This document shows positions 9,069 to 15,954 of a stretch of 23,825 nucleotides of DNA, in pieces. The first letter of the stretch is position 1, and each line of letters starts with the position of its first letter. Source of the stretch: a virus; IMG/VR virus record IMGVR_UViG_3300030101_001243, positions 1 through 23,825 of that record; one strand, given 5' to 3'. The notes under the pieces were generated by a model, which saw only the letters and a list, made by a program, of their open reading frames with translations, made no database searches and was not told where the DNA came from. A program made the translations under genes and the position numbers.

Positions 9069-9838
9069 CAGCCACGCTTTTGAATTTCTCTTTCTGCAAA
9101 GTTATATATGCTGGTGTCTCGCAGATTTACACCAATTAGTCTAGCCATTTCCTCAATCAACTCAGGAACATAGTGCTCAGGCAACTCAAAGTCAATGCTG
9201 GCAGAACTACTATAAACTTCTTTGTTATTGGATGTAGTAAACCCAAACTTCGGCAAAGAAGCACTCCTTCTTCCATCGGCTGGAGTTAAACCCTCAGGCT
9301 GCTTGTAATATCTTATGTCAATCACACGCAATGTTGTTGGGTATATTTCTATCGCCTGCTCGCTTATGGATGCAGTGTGGTCCTGCTCACCAAGAAAAGC
9401 AATAGGGTTTTCGGTAGTTGGCTTGCTAAGTGTGCTACCCATCAGATAATGAAACTTATCTTCATCATACTCAATGTGAATAGGCTTGGCTACACTTGTA
9501 CCATAAAGAACCCTACCAGGAGTAGACATGCTTATGATTTTAGCTAAGTCATCTGGTTTTGAGAATCTGTTAGTAGTGGCATCTCTTTCGAGCCTCACCG
9601 TCTTGGAGAAGATTGATAAGTCTTCTTTAATCTGTTTTGCAGTTGCCTTGTCTCTACCTGGGTCTATACCTCTTCTTCTTAGGTTTTCTGACTGAACCAA
9701 CTTAGTAAACATCCTGTTGAAGATGTTTGTCTGTGCTATAGGTGCGAAGGCGTTAAACTCAGTGGGAGTAACGAAACCTCTCTGCTCCTTGTTAGCAATA
9801 TCTCTTAATGCATTATATACCTCTCGAACACTAGCCAT
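9068..9838 (-). CDS. Structural protein, probable second ring/connector component, 256 aa
   Basis: Probably another collar or ring protein of the short tail. The N-terminus MASVREVYNALRDIANKEQR (1-20) and the following GFVTPTEFNAFAPIAQTNIF resemble a protein type found next to the gp4-like gene in crAss-like and marine flavobacterial podoviruses. The C-terminus FELPEHYVPELIEEMARLIG fits the same pattern. The middle is beta-rich. No enzyme motif is visible, and the exact role (ring, hub or adaptor) cannot be told from sequence. It is the first gene after a strong terminator and carries its own TATATTTG promoter 17 nt before the ATG. The ring-ring-nozzle block may therefore be transcribed at a level separate from the capsid gene upstream. 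Confidence 0.65.
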   Translation of the reverse strand: MASVREVYNALRDIANKEQRGFVTPTEFNAFAPIAQTNIFNRMFTKLVQSENLRRRGIDPGRDKATAKQIKEDLSIFSKTVRLERDATTNRFSKPDDLAKIISMSTPGRVLYGTSVAKPIHIEYDEDKFHYLMGSTLSKPTTENPIAFLGEQDHTASISEQAIEIYPTTLRVIDIRYYKQPEGLTPADGRRSASLPKFGFTTSNNKEVYSSSASIDFELPEHYVPELIEEMARLIGVNLRDTSIYNFAEREIQKRG

Positions 9839-9855
9839 GATTGGGGATTGTTACG

Positions 9856-9887
9856 CAAATATACAGAAAAAGAGAGGGGGCTATAAA
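9856..9887 (-). promoter_or_regulatory. Bacteroidota-type promoter for the ring/nozzle block
   Basis: The minus strand has TATATTTG at 9863-9856 (perfect TAnnTTTG) and, 20 nt upstream, TTTA at 9887-9884, one mismatch from the -33 consensus TTTG. The start codon at 9838 lies 17 nt downstream of the -7 box. The -33 box coincides with part of the loop of the preceding terminator. The box plus downstream TAACAA is shared with the promoter at 23301-23315. Confidence 0.65.
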
Positions 9888-9894
9888 CCCCCTC
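9867..9894 (-). terminator. Factor-independent terminator after the 274-aa gene
   Basis: A perfect 7-bp stem (GAGGGGG at 9874-9880 pairing with CCCCCTC at 9888-9894) encloses a 7-nt loop. On the minus strand it is followed by TCTTTTT (T-run at 9871-9867). It lies 27 nt past the stop of the 274-aa gene. The G/C stem plus T-run is the classic layout. Confidence 0.85.
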
Positions 9895-9921
9895 ATATTC
9901 ATACTGTGTAGTGTCGTATGT

Positions 9922-10746
9922 TTAGGCAATGGCTTCTAGCTGTCTCTCAAGCTCTGAGAGCACTGTAGCGCCTTTGTCTGTCATCACGAACCTAGTCAAA
10001 ACCTCAACAGCATCCTGACCTACAGGGATTGATACAATCATCTTTCCTGTGTCAAACCAAACTACTGCACCATTTCTATCCTCAATGATTTGGAAATCAA
10101 GTGATTGAGAGACAACAGAGCGTGCATTAACCATAGGGCTGTCTAGCGTGCTCAAGAACTTGTCTGGATTAGACTTTGCAATCTTTATCAAAGAGTGCTT
10201 AATGGCTAAGTCTTTTTGGTTTGTGTTGATGTTAAGAGCTAATGCAACTGGTAGTAACTCATCAATAGGTCTAGCCTTGATAATACTGATTGCATCACTA
10301 ACCTTAAATTCAGACTCAATGTCTTCTTCGAAGGTCTCCTCTTTGTTTACCAACTTGAAGAGTCTACCACCGTTCTTTTGATTGTCAGGGTGATGTTCCA
10401 AGAAGGCAATTAGATTAGGCTGGTCTGGATAAACTGTTAAGAATTTATTCTCAAACATTACCGAACCTATTTGAGCCAAGCCTGATTGTTCGTCTTTCCA
10501 AGGAGAATCTTCAAGGGGACAATACCTTAAAGCTCTAACTCTTCCACTCGACGGGTCAATAGCTCTTACATTTTTAGAAGCTATTTTCAGAATAAAGTTA
10601 TTGCCACTTATGACCTCATAGGTCTTTGGCATGTTAGCCTCATTAGGAATTACCCTTTTGAATGTAGCTTTTTTTTGTGGGGTAGCTTTTTGTGGGGTAG
10701 TTTTTTTCTGTGGTGTACCCGTACCACGTTTTACTTGTTTTTCCAT
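9922..10746 (-). CDS. Conserved-looking phage protein with basic TPQKK tail, 274 aa (function unknown)
   Basis: Not assigned to a function. It follows the capsid gene and may be a capsid-associated or minor structural protein, which is inference. The first 30 residues are strongly basic with three TPQK repeats (MEKQVKRGTGTPQKK...), encoded by imperfect 15-18-nt direct repeats. The rest is a globular domain with beta strands (RALRYCPLEDSPWKDEQ; VMFENKFLTVYPDQPNLIAF; LEHHPDNQ) followed by helices. The F-x-x-x-x-LTVYP...L-x-x-FLEHHPDN pattern is reminiscent of proteins found in many marine phage structural regions. The frame extends upstream to 10803, but that part runs through the terminator hairpin after the capsid gene, so ATG 10746, with an A/T-rich leader, is chosen. 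Terminators lie on both sides, making this a single-gene unit unless there is readthrough. Confidence 0.7.
   Translation of the reverse strand: MEKQVKRGTGTPQKKTTPQKATPQKKATFKRVIPNEANMPKTYEVISGNNFILKIASKNVRAIDPSSGRVRALRYCPLEDSPWKDEQSGLAQIGSVMFENKFLTVYPDQPNLIAFLEHHPDNQKNGGRLFKLVNKEETFEEDIESEFKVSDAISIIKARPIDELLPVALALNINTNQKDLAIKHSLIKIAKSNPDKFLSTLDSPMVNARSVVSQSLDFQIIEDRNGAVVWFDTGKMIVSIPVGQDAVEVLTRFVMTDKGATVLSELERQLEAIA
10664..10714 (-). repeat. Three imperfect tandem repeats encoding TPQKK-type units
   Basis: The plus strand shows three successive units of the form GTAG-C-T(n)-GTGGG, 15-18 nt each, differing mainly in T-run length. They encode the basic Lys/Thr/Pro/Gln-rich N-terminal tail of the 274-aa protein. 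Confidence 0.75.
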
Positions 10747-10762
10747 TATATAATATTTAATT

Positions 10763-10796
10763 AAAAAAGGTAATGGAGGGGAGAGAATCTCCCTCC
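10763..10796 (-). terminator. Probable factor-independent terminator after the capsid gene
   Basis: GGAGGGGAGA (10775-10784) pairs with TCTCCCTCC (10788-10796) through a GAA loop, with one bulged G. On the minus strand the hairpin is followed by ATTACC and then six T (10768-10763). It lies 18 nt after the stop of the major capsid gene. The 6-nt spacer before the T-run makes it less canonical than the next terminator. Confidence 0.65.
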
Positions 10797-10814
10797 CCCT
10801 CATTACAAACTAGA

Positions 10815-12236
10815 TTATCCTTTAATCAATACGTGCTGGTTAGCAGCTCTAGTGATTAAACAGCATTCAGAACGATAGTGGAACTTAGCAATGTCAGAAG
10901 TGTCATTGGTAAACCCAAGAACACCACCACCAGTTACCCAGTGCTCCATCTCTCTGTTGTATCCGTTAGCAGCCTTGTAGTTCATCTCCAAAGCAGGAGC
11001 TCTATGACCCGTCATAGGGTCAGCTACAGTAGTCAATGGAACCAAACATCCTTTAACGATACCCTCACCAGCAGCGTTACCTAACAAGTTAGGGTTGTTA
11101 AGTAGACCCATTTTCTTCAAGTGGAAAGTATATCCACCTCTAGCGAAACTTTGGAACCCAAGGTTAATTGCCAAATCTTGATTGTTTTGGAATGCACCAA
11201 AGTTAGCAGCAACACCAGAAGTCAAAGACTGAGATGGGTCAACACCTGCACGAGAAGGCATATTGTTAAACGATGCGAAAACAGCACTGTTCAACATTGC
11301 AGCATACTCAGGAGCAGCACCTTGCTTATCAAGTAAAGCAATCAAAGTATCCAATTCAGTAATATTATCCAAATCACCAGCGGTAGCAGTTGTGATACCT
11401 CTTTCTGCAATAGCAGAGAAGTAACCTTCAGTACCGTCAATACCAGAAGGTCCACTTGCGTTTGCCATCTTCTTACCAAACAACATGGTCAACTCTCTAG
11501 CGTCAAGGAATCTCTGACGAGCGTCCATTTCACCTTTGATGTACCATCTGTAGTCTCCACCACCTACATCAATATATCCGATGTTAGTTGCAGCAGAACC
11601 ACTTACTTGGTAAGTTTCTTTTACGATAGCAAAAGGATTGGTTCTCTTAACTATGTTAGACTCGATAAATCTTCCAGGTTGGTCAGTACCTTGTGCGTAC
11701 ATGTTACCAATGATTGGGAACTCTTTTGCACCTGCTGGGATTGCTGTCAAGTTAGCGTCAGCAAAGTTAGCGATGGTGAAAGCACCAGTTGAAGCAGTAG
11801 CAGCTGTAACGATACAAACAATCTTATCAACTGGGTGAATTACCAAGTCACCCTCTCTTACTTTGAGGATGTCTGCGTCAGCGTAGTTACCTCCGTCATT
11901 AATAACAGCGTTATCTGGAATTAACTGAGTCTTTCCAGCAGCAACTTCAGCAGGTAAAGTAACTGCTTGGATTGGGTGAAGACGAGTTTCCTCGAAGTAA
12001 GTCACCTCATCGTTAGTACCTACTGCTTTTACAGCTCCCATCAACTCAAGTAGACCAGAGATGCCTTGATTTCCAAAAGTTTTAACTAGGTCCTTTCTTA
12101 CATCTGGTGCAAGAACAGAAGCTAGGTCTCCGAGAGAAGCATACTTCCCTACGGGTGCGCCTAAGTTAAAGGCGTTGTTAGTTGCCCCTTGTGGAGCATT
12201 AGTACGAGCATTTTGCCCTTGTTGCCCTAAAGCCAT
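10815..12236 (-). CDS. Major capsid protein (HK97-fold type), 473 aa
   Basis: Probable main shell protein. The size, the position directly after an acidic scaffold-like gene, and the neutral, Ala/Gly/Asn-rich composition all fit a capsid protein. Residues about 1-30 are a flexible Gln/Asn/Ala-rich N-terminal arm. GISGLLELMGAVKAVGTNDE (58-77) followed by VTYFEETRLH (78-87) matches the ELxG...ao-DEVxYFEExRLH spine-helix/E-loop entry seen in crAss-like and related capsid proteins. The C-terminal half carries the expected beta-rich P-domain segments. No protease-cleavage domain or fused protease is evident. An A-rich leader (AAAAAATAAG) lies 6-15 nt before the ATG, with no Shine-Dalgarno. A near-match to TAnnTTTG (AATGTTTG) overlaps the stop of the scaffold gene about 20 nt upstream. 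A terminator follows the gene. Confidence 0.88.
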   Translation of the reverse strand: MALGQQGQNARTNAPQGATNNAFNLGAPVGKYASLGDLASVLAPDVRKDLVKTFGNQGISGLLELMGAVKAVGTNDEVTYFEETRLHPIQAVTLPAEVAAGKTQLIPDNAVINDGGNYADADILKVREGDLVIHPVDKIVCIVTAATASTGAFTIANFADANLTAIPAGAKEFPIIGNMYAQGTDQPGRFIESNIVKRTNPFAIVKETYQVSGSAATNIGYIDVGGGDYRWYIKGEMDARQRFLDARELTMLFGKKMANASGPSGIDGTEGYFSAIAERGITTATAGDLDNITELDTLIALLDKQGAAPEYAAMLNSAVFASFNNMPSRAGVDPSQSLTSGVAANFGAFQNNQDLAINLGFQSFARGGYTFHLKKMGLLNNPNLLGNAAGEGIVKGCLVPLTTVADPMTGHRAPALEMNYKAANGYNREMEHWVTGGGVLGFTNDTSDIAKFHYRSECCLITRAANQHVLIKG

Positions 12237-12255
12237 GATTTCTTATTTTTTAGTA

Positions 12256-13362
12256 TCAAACATTAAAAGTTGGTGTCCCTCTACCACCTATAGCTGCTCT
12301 CAACTGGTCTGCGATGCTATTACCGCCTTGATTCGGATTGGCTTGAGGAGATTGATTGGTCACATTCGCAGCCTTCTCCACTACATTCCTTTGCCCATCA
12401 CTCAATCCTTGTCGATAAACAGAATTAACAATACTGTCAATGTTGTCTATCAAAGCTCGGTGAGCGTTAAGCTTTTCAAAATTCCAATCACCCGAATCAT
12501 GGATGTAATCATCGAAGTAGTTTTCGATTTGAGTGTTCTTACTAATGAGAGATTTACGATAGTTGTCATCAACTCCGAAAGTGAATTCGCCATTCGGAAG
12601 GTCGAAGACTAAGCCATCAAACTCTTTGACCTCATTAGTCATAGTGTTCACCCATTGCTCTGTTATAGGGGACTGCACCTCTCCAGCATCTTCATTAACA
12701 GGCAACTGATAGTCGTCTCTTAAATTGGATATGCTTTGACGTGCTTTTTCCGCATCAAGCTTGAGTTGTAGCTTAGACATCTGAATATCGTTCTCGTCAT
12801 AGCGTTCTTCATCGAGCTTGTACTTGTTAGACACAAGGAGGTTTACCTCCTCAGGTGTAAGGTTTCCATGCTCAATCACCATCTGGTTTCTTACCGCAGT
12901 CATGTCATCCATTTCGGAAGGGTTGAGCTGCTGGTACTTATACCAATCTTCTGGCGAACGACCAGTCTTTAAAACGAAATCATTGATGGCGGCTACTCGC
13001 TCATCTATTTCTGCGGGTGTACTCTGAAACGCTTGAACTATAGAGTCGTAATCAGTCACTTCTGTGCCTAGCTTTTCGCTGACATAACGAAGGACCTCAG
13101 CATCGACATCTATATCATCGTATCCAGAGGGAGTTGTTTCTTGTATTACTTCCTGCTGAACAGATTCAACAGGTTGGTTTTCGCCTGTATCAACAGGCTG
13201 CGTATCTTCAGCAGTAGCTTGTTCAACCACCCCTTCACTTTCCATAGGAGCTGGAGTAGGCTCTGCTTGAGTTTCTTGAATATCATTTTGTTCTAAGTTT
13301 GGAGGGGTGTCGCTAATTGCGAATCCCGCATTTTCCATCGCTTGTTCTAATTCCTTACTCAT
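12256..13362 (-). CDS. Probable scaffolding protein, 368 aa
   Basis: Probably guides capsid assembly and is lost before maturation. Three features support this: its position immediately upstream of the capsid gene, its high acidity and its low-complexity N-terminus. Residues about 1-80 are rich in Glu, Gln, Pro, Thr and Val and appear disordered. Residues about 85-150 form a small helical domain containing FVLKTGRSPEDWYKYQQLNP, a motif type (F-x-x-x-x-GRxxxDWxxYxxLNP) seen in scaffold-like genes of related phages. Residues about 165-240 are charged helices (LVSNKYKLDEERYDENDIQ), suitable for coiled-coil dimers. The C-terminus, Gly/Asn/Gln-rich then IADQLRAAIGGRGTPTFNV, could be the capsid-binding end, by analogy with other scaffolds. 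There is a 19-nt gap to the capsid gene. Confidence 0.75.
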   Translation of the reverse strand: MSKELEQAMENAGFAISDTPPNLEQNDIQETQAEPTPAPMESEGVVEQATAEDTQPVDTGENQPVESVQQEVIQETTPSGYDDIDVDAEVLRYVSEKLGTEVTDYDSIVQAFQSTPAEIDERVAAINDFVLKTGRSPEDWYKYQQLNPSEMDDMTAVRNQMVIEHGNLTPEEVNLLVSNKYKLDEERYDENDIQMSKLQLKLDAEKARQSISNLRDDYQLPVNEDAGEVQSPITEQWVNTMTNEVKEFDGLVFDLPNGEFTFGVDDNYRKSLISKNTQIENYFDDYIHDSGDWNFEKLNAHRALIDNIDSIVNSVYRQGLSDGQRNVVEKAANVTNQSPQANPNQGGNSIADQLRAAIGGRGTPTFNV

Positions 13363-13371
13363 AATTATATT

Positions 13372-13692
13372 TTATTTATATGTTTTCTTTTGTGATTTTG
13401 GAGGTGACTTTTTATTTCCTCCTGCCTTCCAAAGGAATCTGTTAGCCCAATAAGCTGCACTCCCTTTTCTAGCAATATTTTTCGCATGTCTTTTCTTGAA
13501 TGCGGTCCTAGCTTTTGCGCTATAGTTGTTACCCATCTTCTGGTCACCGAACCTAATGAGCACACCATCCTCTTGACCAGGACCTAGCGTGCTGACAACA
13601 GCAGCCTTTTTAGTTGCATGGCTTCGTGTCAACTTTGGTTTGTTAACACCCTTGAATCCTAATCTCTTTGCCTTCTCTGCTGCTTTAGACAT
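13372..13692 (-). CDS. Small basic phage protein with RHAKNI-x-SAAYWANR motif, 106 aa
   Basis: Function unknown. The protein is strongly basic (many Lys/Arg) and ends in a Lys/Pro/Ser-rich tail. Its centre contains VLIRFGDQKMG followed by ARTAFKKRHAKNIARKGSAA and YWANRFLW. Small proteins with the pattern RFGD...R-x-x-F-x-x-RHAKNI...S-A-x-YWA are frequent in marine phage genomes near structural genes. The Arg/His-rich motif suggests nucleic acid or metal binding, but no function is established here. The frame is open from a TTG at 13701, but ATG 13692 (MSKAAEKAKRLGF) is the better start. It lies 59 nt downstream of the previous gene and directly upstream of the scaffold gene. A TAnnTTTG box overlaps the possible TTG start. 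Confidence 0.75.
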   Translation of the reverse strand: MSKAAEKAKRLGFKGVNKPKLTRSHATKKAAVVSTLGPGQEDGVLIRFGDQKMGNNYSAKARTAFKKRHAKNIARKGSAAYWANRFLWKAGGNKKSPPKSQKKTYK

Positions 13693-13698
13693 ATCCTG

Positions 13699-13706
13699 CA
13701 AAGTTA
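13699..13706 (-). promoter_or_regulatory. TAnnTTTG (-7-like) box ahead of the 106-aa gene
   Basis: The minus strand reads TAACTTTG, a perfect TAnnTTTG match, ending 6 nt before the ATG. It overlaps the palindrome AAGTTA-AG-TAACTT at 13701-13714. No good -33 box is seen at 19-21 nt. If used, transcription would start at or near the start codon. Confidence 0.35.
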
Positions 13707-13735
13707 AGTAACTTAGTTATACGCTGAATACAGCG
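13701..13735. repeat. Two inverted repeats in the 59-nt gap before the 106-aa gene
   Basis: AAGTTA-AG-TAACTT (13701-13714) is a 6-bp inverted repeat with a 2-nt centre. CGCTG-AATA-CAGCG (13722-13735) is a perfect 5-bp stem with a 4-nt loop. Neither is followed by a T-run, so they are not classic terminators. They could be an operator, an mRNA-processing site or incidental. Confidence 0.6.
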
Positions 13736-13751
13736 AATATTACCTTGTTTA

Positions 13752-13898
13752 TTAAATACCCATTTGTCCCTTGTACAGAAAGTTGACGTATTCTGTAAGG
13801 GCGTTAATTCTTTCAAGTAGCTCCTCATTAGTTGCATCAGCATCTAATAACTCTAAATCTTCCCAAGTATCTGGAATTATGTCAATTTTTTTTTCCAT
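13752..13898 (-). CDS. Small acidic protein downstream of the fibre gene, 48 aa (unknown)
   Basis: Not recognised. The product is acidic and helical. It starts MEKKIDIIPDTWEDLELLDA and ends in a hydrophobic/aromatic helix (ERINALTEYVNFLYKG). The frame is open to an upstream ATG at 13937, which would overlap the fibre gene by 35 nt. ATG 13898 is preferred because it begins 4 nt after the fibre stop, in an A-rich context, and removes that overlap. Small acidic genes directly after a fibre gene are sometimes fibre assembly chaperones; here that is only a positional guess. Confidence 0.6.
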   Translation of the reverse strand: MEKKIDIIPDTWEDLELLDADATNEELLERINALTEYVNFLYKGQMGI

Positions 13899-13902
13899 CT
13901 TA

Positions 13903-15954
13903 TTAGCTAAATGTGATTGTAATTGAACAAGCGACATCCTCTCTTACTGAGTAAGATGTGTTTCTTATTGCAAAGAAAATGTAATCACCTTCGTCTATTG
14001 TTAATCCAGTAGCACCAAAACTCAATGGCTTCATTTCATCGCTTTGAGAATAATCAACAGTCGTAGATGCAATTTCTGTGGTTGCTAAAGTTCCCGTTCC
14101 TCCAGAATTAGTTCCTTTCCATAGAGAAAATTCAATAGTAACAGAATTAGATGTTAACATACTTCCAGCGATACCCTTCACATTAATTGCTGTATAGTCA
14201 TTGATTGGAACCATTGCTGATACAAGTTCGAAGTAGCTTAATTGCATATTGTTATCGGAACGATTCCATGCTACATAATTCCAACCATATCTCAGGTTTC
14301 CAAAGAAGTAATTTCCACTGGTAAGTTGTGTTTCAAAACCTAATGCAAATCTTTGTGGAGTGGTTGATGAACCACCACCACCACCACCAGCAGAAGCTTC
14401 TAAGGAAATTTTACCTGAAGAGTTGTCATAAGTTAGGACGTGATTGTCTTGTCCTGCGCCTACAGTCTGGTCTACGTCAAATATAAAATTACCGAGTTTA
14501 ACATCACCTGTGCCATGTGGGTTTAGTTCAATATCACCGTTTGAACCGCTTATTATTTCATGTCCGTTTACATCTAAGTCTCCACCTAGCTGTGGCGTCG
14601 TGTCTTCAACTACATTAGATATAGCTGTTCCTGCTGGTGCTGCGGCTAAATTAAATGTTACGCTAGCAACTACGTAGTTCATGTCGACTGAAGTAGACTG
14701 GTCTATACTAACACTAAACGTATCTCCAGCAGCATAACTACCAGAATTAACCGTGAAGATTTGTATGTCGCCAGCAGAGCTCCATGTCGTAGATGCAGAA
14801 GTAAATATAGGAGAAGTACCCTTATATACTTTAATTACAGCATCCACACTACCTGCTCCAACTCTCACGCAAACAGTCCCTAGTGTTGCAGCTAGGGGAA
14901 TTACCGCTTTCATTGGGTCATTCTGACTACTAAAATCTGCAAACGTCCCGCCAGTCATAGGTATAAACCTTTCAGCTGTTTGCAGGTCTACACTACCTGC
15001 CCCACAATAAGAAAGCACTGCACCCGACCCGCCCCCTCCAGAAGGAGCTTCTAAAGAAATCTTTTGAGTGCTATTGTCGTAAGTTAATACGTGATTATCC
15101 TGTCCAGAACCTACTGATTGGTCTGCATCAAACTTGAAGTTTCCTAGCAGTACATCTCCTGTTCCGTTAGGTTCGATATCAATATCACCATTGGAAGTAG
15201 ATGTAATCTTGTTTCCATTGACATCAAGACTACCACCTAGCTGTGGCGAAGTATCTTCAACGATGTTAGATAAACCACCAACCCCAGAAGGAGCTTCTAA
15301 AGATATCTTTTGTGTGCTGTTGTCATAAGTTAATACATGATTGTCTTGACCTACTCCTACAGATTGGTCTGCATCAAACTTAAAGTTTCCTAGTAATACA
15401 TCCCCCGTACCATTTGGTTCGATATCAATGTCTCCATTAGAAGTGCTAGTGATTTTCTTTCCGTTAACATCAAGATTACCACCTAGCTGAGGAGTTGTGT
15501 CCTCAACAAGATTTTGTAATCCGTTGCTGGTCCATGATGTATTACCAGAACCATCTGTCTTTAAAACAAACCCATCTGTTCCTCCGTCTGGAGGTAGTTG
15601 GAATGAATGGTTTCCAGAGAATTCAGCATGAGGTGGAGCCTTTACAGCTACATAATGTGCGTTACTTGATTCGCAATAGAGACGTAGCTCTGACTGTGAA
15701 CCTGTATTTTTTACTCCTAAAACTCCACTAGATATTGAATTATTATTCATATCTAAGTCTCCTCCTAGCTGAGGAGTAGTATCCTCTACGATGTTTTGCA
15801 TTCCATCAGCTCCTGCGGCTCCTGTAGCCCCTGGTATACCAACTGAAGATACCGTCAAGTTGTTGACAGTAGACACTGCTGTAAGAACGGTTTGTTGACT
15901 TGGGAGGTTTAGCTTTACTGTGTTACCAGTAGATATGTTTAGGGTCAAATTCAT
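13903..15954 (-). CDS. Fibre-type virion protein with internal repeats, 683 aa
   Basis: Probably a trimeric head or tail fibre involved in host attachment. After a short N-terminal beta segment comes a collagen-like stretch GIPGATGAAGADG (39-51). The motif VEDT[TS]PQLGG-x-LD occurs four times (from about residues 56, 150, 228 and 446). Three of these begin a 74-76-residue module (about 149-223, 229-305, 446-521) ending HVLTYDNS-x-x-KISLEA. Such modules are typical of phage fibre shafts. An unrelated beta domain of about 135 residues interrupts modules two and three, and a different C-terminal beta domain (about 530-683) follows a glycine run and probably binds the receptor or forms the tip. 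It overlaps the preceding 135-aa gene by 1 nt (TAATG). Whether it sits on head or tail cannot be told. Confidence 0.8.
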   Translation of the reverse strand: MNLTLNISTGNTVKLNLPSQQTVLTAVSTVNNLTVSSVGIPGATGAAGADGMQNIVEDTTPQLGGDLDMNNNSISSGVLGVKNTGSQSELRLYCESSNAHYVAVKAPPHAEFSGNHSFQLPPDGGTDGFVLKTDGSGNTSWTSNGLQNLVEDTTPQLGGNLDVNGKKITSTSNGDIDIEPNGTGDVLLGNFKFDADQSVGVGQDNHVLTYDNSTQKISLEAPSGVGGLSNIVEDTSPQLGGSLDVNGNKITSTSNGDIDIEPNGTGDVLLGNFKFDADQSVGSGQDNHVLTYDNSTQKISLEAPSGGGGSGAVLSYCGAGSVDLQTAERFIPMTGGTFADFSSQNDPMKAVIPLAATLGTVCVRVGAGSVDAVIKVYKGTSPIFTSASTTWSSAGDIQIFTVNSGSYAAGDTFSVSIDQSTSVDMNYVVASVTFNLAAAPAGTAISNVVEDTTPQLGGDLDVNGHEIISGSNGDIELNPHGTGDVKLGNFIFDVDQTVGAGQDNHVLTYDNSSGKISLEASAGGGGGGSSTTPQRFALGFETQLTSGNYFFGNLRYGWNYVAWNRSDNNMQLSYFELVSAMVPINDYTAINVKGIAGSMLTSNSVTIEFSLWKGTNSGGTGTLATTEIASTTVDYSQSDEMKPLSFGATGLTIDEGDYIFFAIRNTSYSVREDVACSITITFS
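14394..14620 (-). repeat. Fibre repeat module 3 (about 225 bp)
   Basis: This encodes the third EDTTPQLGG...KISLEA module of the fibre. It is more diverged from modules 1 and 2 than they are from each other (for example NPHGTGDVKLGNF versus EPNGTGDVLLGNF). Confidence 0.8.
15041..15270 (-). repeat. Fibre repeat module 2 (about 225 bp)
   Basis: This is nearly identical in protein to module 1 (differences such as SVGSGQ versus SVGVGQ), while the DNA differs at many third codon positions. Confidence 0.85.
15286..15510 (-). repeat. Fibre repeat module 1 (about 225 bp)
   Basis: This is a direct repeat of module 2 separated by about 15 bp. It encodes VNGKKITSTSNGDIDIEPNG and GNFKFDADQSVG-type sequence shared with module 2. 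Confidence 0.85.

Noticed and set aside
10747-10803. Upstream extension of the 274-aa gene to 10803
   Set aside because: The extension would be translated through the terminator hairpin after the capsid gene; ATG 10746 has the usual A/T-rich leader.
12175-12612. 145-codon plus-strand frame spanning the capsid-scaffold junction
   Set aside because: It crosses two well-supported minus-strand genes; Cys/Ile-rich shadow sequence without an upstream signal.
13365-13568. 67-codon minus-strand frame overlapping the 106-aa gene
   Set aside because: It conflicts with the RHAKNI/YWANR frame, which has recognisable conserved-type motifs and a better start.
13722-13735. CGCTG/CAGCG hairpin as a terminator
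   Set aside because: No T-run follows it on either strand and the stem is only 5 bp.
13899-13937. Upstream start of the small gene after the fibre (61 instead of 48 residues)
   Set aside because: It would overlap the fibre gene by 35 nt, whereas ATG 13898 starts just after the fibre stop. Not excluded.
14394-15510. Repeats in the fibre gene as a CRISPR-like or mobile element
   Set aside because: The repeats are in frame, about 225 bp long, and encode protein modules; there are no short identical repeats with unique spacers.
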